Part shown: positions 29,776 to 38,586 of the stretch, one piece after another
How the letters are laid out: each line of letters starts with the position of its first letter
Position numbering within the stretch: position 1 is the stretch's first letter
Source: a virus
Reading direction: 5' to 3' (one strand)
IMG/VR virus record: IMGVR_UViG_3300029787_000012
Location: 30,185 to 90,647 of that record
Length of the DNA stretch: 60,463 bases
Program-made: the position numbers and the translations under genes
The notes under the pieces: model-generated
Databases searched by the model: none
What the model was told of the DNA's origin: nothing
Seen by the model: the letters and a program-made list of their open reading frames with translations, nothing else

Positions 29776-30113
29776 TAGAGTGTTACTCCCTCAAGTACGC
29801 TTACAGAACCTTCTAACACTCGCGTCTTTTGCCCAGTGGTCGAAGTAATAACTACATCATATACATATCTCCCCGCCTTCATTGCGGTAGTGACAGCGTT
29901 GCCAAGAGATAATTGAACCTGTCCAGCAGTTGCAGGAGTCAGTATTGCTCCAGTCACAGTAGTGGACGTACTACTAGTATAGTGCTTCTTTATTTGACAT
30001 GCTACTGAATATCCAGTTAAGTCGAACAGAGTTCCATTATCATTCTCGATAGTGAAATCGGTGATAAAATCAGCACCCTGATAGATTATGAGGTTGGATA
30101 CAGCAGAAGCCAT
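29775..30113 (-). CDS. Ig-like/BppU-like small structural protein, 112 aa
   Basis: This is an all-beta protein: LIIYQGADFITDFTIEN, LTGYSVACQIKKHY, GAILTPATAGQVQLSLG, AGRYVYDVVITSTTG, VLEGSVSVLEGVTL. The pattern of an N-terminal GADF strand, an LTGxxxxxQI strand, and a C-terminal RYVYDVxxT strand is that of BppU-like baseplate beta-sandwich proteins of tailed phages and of short proteins conserved in cyanomyoviruses. Two NATAAATA late promoter motifs lie 19-45 bases upstream. It probably forms part of the tail or fibre attachment. The fold call is from pattern only. Confidence 0.78.
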   Translation of the reverse strand: MASAVSNLIIYQGADFITDFTIENDNGTLFDLTGYSVACQIKKHYTSSTSTTVTGAILTPATAGQVQLSLGNAVTTAMKAGRYVYDVVITSTTGQKTRVLEGSVSVLEGVTL

Positions 30114-30131
30114 AGTTCAAAGAATTTCCTA

Positions 30132-30158
30132 TATTTATTTAGCTCCTGATTATTTATC
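30132..30158 (-). promoter_or_regulatory. Tandem late promoter motifs before 112-aa gene
   Basis: Two NATAAATA motifs lie on the minus strand: AATAAATA at 30132-30139 and GATAAATA at 30151-30158, 19 and 38 bases upstream of the 112-residue gene. Confidence 0.6.
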
Positions 30159-30359
30159 CTCTTTTATAACTAAACCTTTTACTATTTCTTTTAGTTCCGC
30201 AACTTCTGCCTGTAAATCAGTCAAAGTTTTGTCTTTTTTCTTTGCGTTCTCTCTTGCTTTTAAATAAGCATCATACCCAGAAACATCTGTATTTAGAATC
30301 GCATTTGACTCTGGATCTCTGCCCAATGATGTATGTCCTTCAACTGGCATTAATTCCAT
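30150..30359 (-). CDS. Small protein with C-terminal coiled coil, 69 aa
   Basis: The ATG overlaps the stop of the 2227-residue gene as TAATG. The N-terminus (MELMPVEGHTSLGRDPESNA) is a short extended segment that recurs in small cyanophage tail-operon proteins. The C-terminal half (KKKDKTLTDLQAEVAELKEI) is a Lys/Glu helix with heptad pattern ending in VKGLVIKEDK. It is likely an assembly accessory. No enzyme motif is seen. Confidence 0.75.
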   Translation of the reverse strand: MELMPVEGHTSLGRDPESNAILNTDVSGYDAYLKARENAKKKDKTLTDLQAEVAELKEIVKGLVIKEDK

Positions 30360-33300
30360 TATGCTAACGCGATACCTCTGAAATCTTTAACTCTAGGTAT
30401 GTATGGTTGATTGTAACTGAGTAAACTGATCTTGACTTGGAAAGCATCAAACTCATCTGTGTCTTCTATAGAATACTCATAATCTGTAAATGTAGTCAAA
30501 TCGTTTTGTGGAACTAAAGAACCGTTATCTGGTACACCTGTACTATTGAAGAATCTAAATTCTAGTTCATCTAAGTTACCTGTATATCCAACTGGGACTA
30601 ACTTATACATAACAACTATCTTAGATTGTGTAAATGTATTAGCAGCAAGCATAACTTTTAGTCCAGTAGCACTCTTCTCTAGTCTTGCAACTTTAGTGAT
30701 GTAGTTTCCTGCACACTCTCCACCGATACCAGTAGTAGGTTCAATATTGTTATATTGGTTAGCGTGTGTAATAACTGAGCATCTAGTTAAGTCAACTACA
30801 GGAGATAAGTGTGAAACTTCAGAACTTAGGTTCAACTCCATAGTTAATGACTTTGTACTATTCATTCTATTAATTTCATTTAGTTCATTTGCAACAACCT
30901 TAGTAGCACCAAAGTAGTTCTCCTCACCAACAGTAACGTCAATGTAAGTAGTATCTTTTGTAAATGATGTCTCAGCACTAGCACCAGATGGGAAAGGACC
31001 ACAAGATGTTCCACTTGTTCCTAATAATCTAGTGACCATACTGGTCTTAGGTTCTAATTGACTCTGGATCTGAGGTGTAATTGCATCCCATGGAACGTTC
31101 TGAGATACAGTTATGTTAGATCCACCACCAGTAATACCAGTAGTAGCAGTCTTATTTGTAATTTTAAGATGATAACTATGAGGACTATTAATTGATATAA
31201 GTCCACCTGTAGTAGAATTGTGTGTAGTATTAACCAATGTTAGGGGTATACCATCAAAGTTGTAGCACTGTACCACTGCATTGTCTGCGTGTGCTAGTCC
31301 AGTTCCAGAACCTGATGTACCATTATGGTTTCTACCAGCAGAGTTAATAGTAATATCATTACCAGATATTCCTTCGTATGCAAGAATTTCATCACCACTA
31401 CCATCTTCAGCAGTTCCAAGTATCTTAATAAATCCAAGATTAGATGAACTAACAGCAGATCCACCTATTGTTGTATGGAACTGAGAAGCATCTGCAACTG
31501 TCAAAGTTGTTCCAGTGGTTGTAAAATTACCACTCATATTGATAGAAGTATCTGCTACCTCTGAAGTTACTCCTGTTACCTTAACATAGTTCAATGCAGA
31601 TTGCATACCATGATTACCGTGGAATACTCTAATCTCATCACTACCAGATGTAGTCTTGAGTGTATTCGTTGCAAGGTTTAGATAACCACCATTCTGTTCT
31701 CCTAACTGTGCATTCTCTAGTATAAGTTTACTAGGTGCTGCTGTTGTTGGAAGTGTAAACTCTGCTCTGTACATCTTAAACATTAGATCTTCAAACTGAG
31801 AAGGAGTCCAAGTAGATGCGTTTTGTGACTTGAATAGAACACCGATATATGGTTGCTCAGATATTTTCTCACCTTGATGTGCTGCATCAATCGCATCCTT
31901 ACCAAGAAGTGAAATGAATACCTTGAACTGATTAGAGTCAGATGTAACCACCATAGAATGCTCAGACCTATATGGAATGAATACAGGTGCTTTGAATGTA
32001 AATGTTGTTGGCACTGAAGCATCAGTAGATGTAAATACATCAGCTGCTTGCTTAACTACCTTAGAGAATGGTAATACTGTTTGTGTAGGAGTACCATTTT
32101 CTACAGTTCTAATATCAATCGCTACAGGAATCTCAGCATCTTTCTGTTGGAAGAATAAGTCAATCTTAGTTAAGAATACTCCACCTTCTAAATTAGAATC
32201 TTCAATCAAGAATGTTTGTGCAAGTGGGTCAGTCCATCTTGTCTCTTCTGCAGATGTCTCAGTAACACTAGTTAATGTTCTGGAATCATACTGATCCTCA
32301 GATGTAATCTTAGCATTTCTAACAGAGATGATTGTCTCTTGTGTAGTCTGTAATATACCAGATGACTCAAATTCTGCCTCACCGTTAGAATCAGATATAC
32401 CAACAACCTTACTATTAGAGGCAGAGTCACTAAGTCTGAATAGTTTTGTACCTGTCTTAAACTTAAGATTACCCGCAGTATTGGGTGCATCAATAAAGAA
32501 TGAACCTCTAAGATTACCTTGTTTGTCAGTAACCATATCTTTATTAGATACTTTTGCAACAGCACCACTAGTCTCACCAACTAAGTAATCATTTAGTTTT
32601 GGTGATCCGTAGTAAGTTCCTTTTGCTTGATCTGCAAGAGATTTAGTATCAACATTAATAAATGCTAGGTTAGAAGTATAGTCTGCAGTAGCACTGATAT
32701 CTGTACCATCAAGAGGGTTAATTGAGAATACATCATTAGGTGATGATACTCTTGCCTTGAATCTAAATTTACCATTTCCTTTTTTAACATGTACAGTTTC
32801 ACCAATCTGGAATGGAATATTATTTGTCTGTGCATCAGTAGATGGATCTTTAATAACACCCATAATTTTTGGTGTTACCAACTTCTTAGGTAATGCAATA
32901 CCATCAAAGAATGCAAAGAACTTTGTCCTTGGTTTTAGTTTCTGACATGTAAATTCAATATTTCTAGAACGCATAAATTGAATATGCTCAACAGATACAA
33001 CTCTACTACCAAGAGACTGTTGTTCAACTACAGGTGTAACTCTGTATCTAATACCAGTTCTAGTTTGCTTGGTGGTTGTTGTAGCAGTTGTAGTAACAGT
33101 TCTACGTTGCTGTTGTCTACCTTTACCACCGCCACCTCTCCATGCACCAACATTCTGAGTTGTGGATGTTCCTGTCCAAGTTGTTTTCCAAGAGTTCCAT
33201 TGTATTGGAGAAAATCCATTCTGATCAGCGTTAAATTCTCTAACTGTAGTTAAGAAATTACCCTCTGTGACAGGTCCTTGGATAGGATTTAATGATGTTG

Positions 33301-36300
33301 TATCTACCCAATTATCTGATTCTGGATATAACTCTATGTCACCAACATATGTAAACACGTTGAATGGGTTGACGTTTTCCACAGCTGATGCATATGGTTG
33401 GTCAATTAATACAGAAGATGTATATGGAAGTGTTATGATATCATCTGTCTGTGTAACGTTTTGCGAAGCTGTACTGTATGTAAGAGGTACTTGAGTTGTG
33501 TAGTGTGCTGGTCTAACATAACCCTGTTCAAAATCAGTTGATACTCTATAGTCAGGATGTAATGTATCTGCAGTAGCAAGACTTGCAAAGTTATCAACTA
33601 TAAAACCATTTTTAAATCTGCTAAGACCACTAACATCTCTAATCTCCATACTTGCAGTTTCACTTTCAAGTAAAGATAATTGAGTGTAATACTCCAGAGT
33701 TTTAATTCTGTCTTCTAGATATTGAATATCTCTAAATGTATATCTCTTATAGTTTGTTTCTTCTATAGTTACATCTTCATCAATATCAAACACGTATGCA
33801 CTGTATTGTACAGTTGCTAATAACATGGCGTCTTCAACATCCTCAGGTGCTTGAGGTCTTGTGCTAGGTGCACCTTTAACTATTTGAATAACACTATCTT
33901 TACTCATGTATACCTTATCAACACGTGGTAAGTAATATTGTAAACTTAAGATAGTAGTATCGCCTATGCCAGGTAATCCAGTTAAGTTACCAGTAAACGC
34001 CCTATTTGCAAAGTCAAAGAATTTTGTTTGACTTAATGTATATGGAGATGCCTGACTACCAGTTCCTGTTAACTTCTCAGGAACGATTGGTCTGTAGTCG
34101 ATCATGTCTCTCAACTTATCAGACTCATATTTTGGAATAATTTTATACTCAGATGTAGGATATGAATCTACTGTGTATGGACTTGATCCATTAGTGGTAA
34201 GGAATCTATCAAAGATAATAAGTATTTTATGTGTGGGTGCAGCAAAACCTGGTTTTCTTACAATCCTAGAGTAATCATAATATTGATCTCTCTGTCCATC
34301 GTCTAGATCATATGTACTAGTAATGTTTGTTGAACCACTATCTACACTACCTGTAATTTTAAGGGTTGCAGTAGGTGCAGTTATTGTTTCTCCAGCAGTA
34401 AATACGTCATCCTCAACAGGTACATAGTAAATGTAATTACTTGTAGTAGATACTATTCTTGCTCTAGATCCAGAACTATCACCTTCAATTACATCATCTA
34501 TAGCAAGAGTTCCAAGTAAGTTTGTATATTGGAAATTAGGTATTACTGGATCACTTCCATTCTTAGACTCAAATACTGCTTTGACTTTAAATACATCAGC
34601 AGTACCAAGAGATATACTAGAGTCGTCTACTCTACTACCAAAACCACCAGCTACAGTTGTTAAATTATTTACAGCACTACCAGTTGTATCATCAATCTTA
34701 AGAACCTTCATACGTTCTGTGGTCTTTGCTTTTGCTGACCTGTCAGATGAATAGACAGTTCCAGTAATTGTTATATTTCCACCACCATTAGATAAACCAG
34801 TCAACGCAATAGTCTGTGTATTAGCACTTGTACCACTTATACTAAATCCATTACCAGATGATAATATATCACCATCTCCAGTTCCTGATGTGATGATAAC
34901 TTGGAAGTCATCATTATCACCACCATTCTTCCATAGTAATCCTGCTCCTGCGTTTGCAGATGCTTCACCGCTACCATTAACAGTTGTGCTAACACTGATT
35001 CTATAGTAACCAGCAGGGTTTTGTGTGTTGTTATTATTTGTATTCTTAACCGCAGCAAACCCTAGTGGTGTTAAGAGTTTCTTTTTATTTGCTTCCTTAA
35101 TTTCTGGACGAGTTCTTATAATAGGACTTGTAAGTGCACTATTAGTTAATGCACCAGCACCAGCTTCAACTTTTTGAATAGTAAATGTGAAATTATTAGT
35201 GACTGCAGTAACTTTACATTTATGTGCTAAGTTAGCATTTGAAAATTCTATTACGTCTCCTATTCTCAATTGAGACGCAAAATTAGACAATGTGGATGTG
35301 ATAGTTGCAGTTTGAGATGCACCAGATCCACTTATACCTGAGACAATAGGACCTGAGCCAGGTAATGCTACCTTGACATCTAATACTGCATCAGCAGTTC
35401 CACCACCACTATTAAAAGCATAAGATTTTACATCACCAAAACCATATTTTCTAACACCACCAGATGCAATGGTTGCAAATGTGCTACCTTGTGCATTGTT
35501 TGTTTTTAAAACTTCTCCTGCTACAAACTCACCATTAGTCTCATAGAGATATCCAGTAGTACCACTACCAGATACAACAAAACCTACAGCACCACTAGTA
35601 GCACCATATAAAAGATTTCCAGCTGTCCATGTAACACTACCTGTCGCTACTATTTTAACGTAGAACTGTGTGTCTATGACATTTGTACGGTAAACCGAAC
35701 TTTGATTATTAATTGCTCCAGATTCATAAGAGAAGTTTATTGCTCTTGCTTGACCAATGACTGTACCAGCTGGTGTGCCAGGTGTAGCAGTCAGTGCATC
35801 CCTAAGTTCTATAGTTTCATATAGTGTAGGTGCTTGATGCTGATTAGTAGTGAGAATATAGTTACCAAAATCAGATGTAAGAGATTGATTTAATTCTGTC
35901 TCAAATGTACGTGGTTTATCTATTTCTTTATATGTTGTTGATATCCTCTCAGTTCTGTAACCCTGAACATATGCACAACCTGAAGATAATTGAATAGCAA
36001 CATTCTCTTCACTAGGGGTAGTGCCAGCAGATGTTGTATCTGTTGCAGCATATACACCATTGTTAAATCCATCATCTAAACTTTCTCTAGCATCGAGTTT
36101 AAATTTCTTGACGTAATAGTTTCCAGACTCTTCTTTAGTTCTAGTGGCAAGAATATCATTGATAAAACTTAGATCACTACGTTCTACCTTCTTTTCAATC
36201 TTACCAATATTAGTTCTAAGTAACTCAATAAAGTCAGCAGAGTTAGGTGCTGAAACGACTTTTTTAACTAATGTTAAGTTGATCTTAAATCTATCTGCAC

Positions 36301-37042
36301 CAGGTGCTGAGAAATTTGTGCTTCCTATAGCATTATCATATAACGTTGCGTCTTCATCAGCAGTTATAATTCTTTCTTCTACCTTTAAACCAACTTTGTA
36401 AGATGGACTTGTACCATACTGATCTAATATAAGAGTTTGTTCTGCAACTGTTACAAAGTAACCTCTAACAAAATAAACACCATTACCAATATTAGCAGTA
36501 GAACCTCTAGAGTTTGAACTAGAATTTAACAACTGTGCCATGGGTGTTCCAGCAGCAATAGTTGTAGTGGAATATGTTATATCCTCTTCACATGTAAATG
36601 TCTCTCCATCAGTAAATGTACTTGTTACATTGTCTGATGCTTTTTCTAAGTAATTAACATAGAAAGTAATATTATTTCTAGTAGATGTTGTCGCACTAAT
36701 TGAAAATAGAATACGTGCACGTACACCTGATGTAGAACCTTTTATAATTTTACCATCAAGAGCAGTACGATAATTTTCTACATCAAGGTTAAGATAACTG
36801 TTCTGGATAAGAAGACAAGGAACATCATTGTTCAATGTAATTCCACCAGGCACCACCATGGAACCTTCTTTGTATACTCCTTGACCAAACGTGTCAATTT
36901 GATTCTGCAGCAAACTCTGCAAAGTAGTTAGTTCTCTTGCCTGTACTGGATAACCAGGTTTGAACAATACTTTTAGGAACCCTTTTGCCGAATCAAAGTC
37001 GTCATAATAGGGAGCTATATTCAGATTAGTATTCTGTGCCAT
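30359..37042 (-). CDS. DUF4815-type baseplate/tail structural protein, 2227 aa
   Basis: The first 130 residues match the DUF4815 pattern: NLNIAPYYDDFDSAKGFLKV, FKPGYPVQARELTTLQSLLQ, FGQGVYKEGSMVVPGGI. Later landmarks are FVRGYFVTV near residue 190, a Thr/Arg-rich linker with KGRQQQRRTVTTT near 1310, the conserved RSRNIEFTCQKLKPRTKFFA followed by FFDGIALPKK near 1365, DPLAQTFLIEDSNLEGGVFL near 1610, and a C-terminal beta domain. It follows gp8 with no gap (stop and start are adjacent). In T4 this slot holds gp9/gp10, which join fibres and pins to the baseplate, so a similar baseplate-periphery role is likely. The length is unusual; I infer expansion by inserted beta modules. Confidence 0.85.
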   Translation of the reverse strand: MAQNTNLNIAPYYDDFDSAKGFLKVLFKPGYPVQARELTTLQSLLQNQIDTFGQGVYKEGSMVVPGGITLNNDVPCLLIQNSYLNLDVENYRTALDGKIIKGSTSGVRARILFSISATTSTRNNITFYVNYLEKASDNVTSTFTDGETFTCEEDITYSTTTIAAGTPMAQLLNSSSNSRGSTANIGNGVYFVRGYFVTVAEQTLILDQYGTSPSYKVGLKVEERIITADEDATLYDNAIGSTNFSAPGADRFKINLTLVKKVVSAPNSADFIELLRTNIGKIEKKVERSDLSFINDILATRTKEESGNYYVKKFKLDARESLDDGFNNGVYAATDTTSAGTTPSEENVAIQLSSGCAYVQGYRTERISTTYKEIDKPRTFETELNQSLTSDFGNYILTTNQHQAPTLYETIELRDALTATPGTPAGTVIGQARAINFSYESGAINNQSSVYRTNVIDTQFYVKIVATGSVTWTAGNLLYGATSGAVGFVVSGSGTTGYLYETNGEFVAGEVLKTNNAQGSTFATIASGGVRKYGFGDVKSYAFNSGGGTADAVLDVKVALPGSGPIVSGISGSGASQTATITSTLSNFASQLRIGDVIEFSNANLAHKCKVTAVTNNFTFTIQKVEAGAGALTNSALTSPIIRTRPEIKEANKKKLLTPLGFAAVKNTNNNNTQNPAGYYRISVSTTVNGSGEASANAGAGLLWKNGGDNDDFQVIITSGTGDGDILSSGNGFSISGTSANTQTIALTGLSNGGGNITITGTVYSSDRSAKAKTTERMKVLKIDDTTGSAVNNLTTVAGGFGSRVDDSSISLGTADVFKVKAVFESKNGSDPVIPNFQYTNLLGTLAIDDVIEGDSSGSRARIVSTTSNYIYYVPVEDDVFTAGETITAPTATLKITGSVDSGSTNITSTYDLDDGQRDQYYDYSRIVRKPGFAAPTHKILIIFDRFLTTNGSSPYTVDSYPTSEYKIIPKYESDKLRDMIDYRPIVPEKLTGTGSQASPYTLSQTKFFDFANRAFTGNLTGLPGIGDTTILSLQYYLPRVDKVYMSKDSVIQIVKGAPSTRPQAPEDVEDAMLLATVQYSAYVFDIDEDVTIEETNYKRYTFRDIQYLEDRIKTLEYYTQLSLLESETASMEIRDVSGLSRFKNGFIVDNFASLATADTLHPDYRVSTDFEQGYVRPAHYTTQVPLTYSTASQNVTQTDDIITLPYTSSVLIDQPYASAVENVNPFNVFTYVGDIELYPESDNWVDTTSLNPIQGPVTEGNFLTTVREFNADQNGFSPIQWNSWKTTWTGTSTTQNVGAWRGGGGKGRQQQRRTVTTTATTTTKQTRTGIRYRVTPVVEQQSLGSRVVSVEHIQFMRSRNIEFTCQKLKPRTKFFAFFDGIALPKKLVTPKIMGVIKDPSTDAQTNNIPFQIGETVHVKKGNGKFRFKARVSSPNDVFSINPLDGTDISATADYTSNLAFINVDTKSLADQAKGTYYGSPKLNDYLVGETSGAVAKVSNKDMVTDKQGNLRGSFFIDAPNTAGNLKFKTGTKLFRLSDSASNSKVVGISDSNGEAEFESSGILQTTQETIISVRNAKITSEDQYDSRTLTSVTETSAEETRWTDPLAQTFLIEDSNLEGGVFLTKIDLFFQQKDAEIPVAIDIRTVENGTPTQTVLPFSKVVKQAADVFTSTDASVPTTFTFKAPVFIPYRSEHSMVVTSDSNQFKVFISLLGKDAIDAAHQGEKISEQPYIGVLFKSQNASTWTPSQFEDLMFKMYRAEFTLPTTAAPSKLILENAQLGEQNGGYLNLATNTLKTTSGSDEIRVFHGNHGMQSALNYVKVTGVTSEVADTSINMSGNFTTTGTTLTVADASQFHTTIGGSAVSSSNLGFIKILGTAEDGSGDEILAYEGISGNDITINSAGRNHNGTSGSGTGLAHADNAVVQCYNFDGIPLTLVNTTHNSTTGGLISINSPHSYHLKITNKTATTGITGGGSNITVSQNVPWDAITPQIQSQLEPKTSMVTRLLGTSGTSCGPFPSGASAETSFTKDTTYIDVTVGEENYFGATKVVANELNEINRMNSTKSLTMELNLSSEVSHLSPVVDLTRCSVITHANQYNNIEPTTGIGGECAGNYITKVARLEKSATGLKVMLAANTFTQSKIVVMYKLVPVGYTGNLDELEFRFFNSTGVPDNGSLVPQNDLTTFTDYEYSIEDTDEFDAFQVKISLLSYNQPYIPRVKDFRGIALA

Positions 37043-38557
37043 TTAGAATTCAATTACTACTTTGAGCTCTTCGTTTTGGTCTGCCGAACGAGTGATCGGG
37101 ATACGATTATCTATGTAAAGTATTTCACCTGAGTTTAACTCAACTTCTTCGTTGGCATAACCAGCGACGAATGATAAACCTAATTCATAAACAGATACAC
37201 CTATAGTTATCTGTGATAATGGAACGGATGATGTTCCAAATGTTGAATCTGGAGTTGCTGTATAGTTATTTGTTCCTGATGTAATTTGATAATTACCAGA
37301 GAACGCTATAACGTTTCCATTTACAGTACCATCAGTAACATCCTGATAATACTTCAATACTTTAGTTATGGAGTCATAAGAAACTACGAATCCTTTTGCA
37401 CCAGTGGTTGCTTGTGTGATAGTTTCGCCAGTTGCAAAATTACCACTAGGTGCTCCAGAACCTGTTTGTGGGAATATCAATGCTTTAACAGCAGATCTAG
37501 TATTCTGACTACAAACAGTTGTAGTGTTGTAATCAGTTGGATTTAATACAAGACCAACTCTTCTATAAGTTAAATCATTAGGAAAATCAACGAATGCACT
37601 AGTTGTTTCTAACTTACTGGCAAACATTAAACGATATGCACCTAATTCTCTTACAGCATCATAACCATGTCCATTGTTAGGAGGAAGTACAACATCAAGA
37701 TCTGCACCAGTACCATTACCAATATTAGGAATAAGACTAACATCAATAGATGCAAAACTATATCCAGATCCTGCCTGTGTAATGGTTACTGTAGAAACAG
37801 AACCAGAAACAACAGTTATAGTACATAGTGCCTGTGTACCACCATTTATTTCATAATCACCACGGATAGGAACATTGGTATAAGTACCATTGTTATATCC
37901 AGCACCAGCATTCTCAACAACAACAGTATCAATAGATCCTGCGTTTGCAGCAGACTGTACAAGACTGTTTGATAACACTGGAATAAACTCAGATGTAACA
38001 AACTTTAGAATGTTATCAGCGTCAATAGTATAAAGATACTTCCAACGATAAGAGTAAACGCCAGGACTATCAGATGTTTCAATAATAGTGCTTGAAGTTC
38101 CAGTGGGTTCTACCAAAGAGGGACGTCCTCTTGGGTATGTTGGTGTCTGCCCATTATAAAGACACTTATAAACATTGAAACTACTATTCATTACATAGAA
38201 GTTACTATCATATAATCTAGATGCACCATTAGCAGTTGTTTTTGTTGGTGCATAATCTGGTTTGTACATTGAATATGTACGTCCTATTCCACCAGTTGTG
38301 TTAGTAGGATCTATCCAATCAACTCTAGGAACTACTAATGCAGTATCAGATACATCAACACGTTTAAAAGCAACAGAGTCACCATAAGATGTTCTTGCAT
38401 ACTCAAAACTATCAATAGGTTCTCCTGTAGGAGGTACGTCTGAACTACCCCAAGATTTTGCTCTACCTACAAACATGTAAACTTTATTTGTCGCAGTTAA
38501 AGTATTCCTAAAGCTCTCTGCAGCGTATATTCTAAATTTGTCTGTAACTAATGCCAT
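37043..38557 (-). CDS. 8: Baseplate wedge protein gp8-like, 504 aa
   Basis: It resembles T4-type gp8 in the first 200 residues: DKFRIYAAESFRNTLTATNK, YMFVGRAKSWGSSDVPPTGE, SSFNVYKCLYNGQTPTYPRG, YSYRWKYLYTIDADNILKFV. It ends with a conserved strand (ILYIDNRIPITRSADQNEEL). T4 gp8 is about 334 residues; the extra length is largely a GSGY-type beta insertion at about 205-275 (VENAGAGYNNGTY, TITQAGSGYSFAS), the same repeat as in the giant proteins. A TATAAATA late promoter lies 22 bases upstream. Position between the 4261-residue gene and the DUF4815 gene matches T4 order 7-8-9/10. gp8 dimers form part of the baseplate wedge. Confidence 0.88.
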   Translation of the reverse strand: MALVTDKFRIYAAESFRNTLTATNKVYMFVGRAKSWGSSDVPPTGEPIDSFEYARTSYGDSVAFKRVDVSDTALVVPRVDWIDPTNTTGGIGRTYSMYKPDYAPTKTTANGASRLYDSNFYVMNSSFNVYKCLYNGQTPTYPRGRPSLVEPTGTSSTIIETSDSPGVYSYRWKYLYTIDADNILKFVTSEFIPVLSNSLVQSAANAGSIDTVVVENAGAGYNNGTYTNVPIRGDYEINGGTQALCTITVVSGSVSTVTITQAGSGYSFASIDVSLIPNIGNGTGADLDVVLPPNNGHGYDAVRELGAYRLMFASKLETTSAFVDFPNDLTYRRVGLVLNPTDYNTTTVCSQNTRSAVKALIFPQTGSGAPSGNFATGETITQATTGAKGFVVSYDSITKVLKYYQDVTDGTVNGNVIAFSGNYQITSGTNNYTATPDSTFGTSSVPLSQITIGVSVYELGLSFVAGYANEEVELNSGEILYIDNRIPITRSADQNEELKVVIEF

Positions 38558-38578
38558 CGCAATATAAGCTTTATTGGT

Positions 38579-38586
38579 TATTTATA
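38579..38586 (-). promoter_or_regulatory. T4-like late promoter before gp8
   Basis: The minus strand reads TATAAATA, 22 bases upstream of the gp8 start; it overlaps the end of the 4261-residue gene. Confidence 0.75.
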
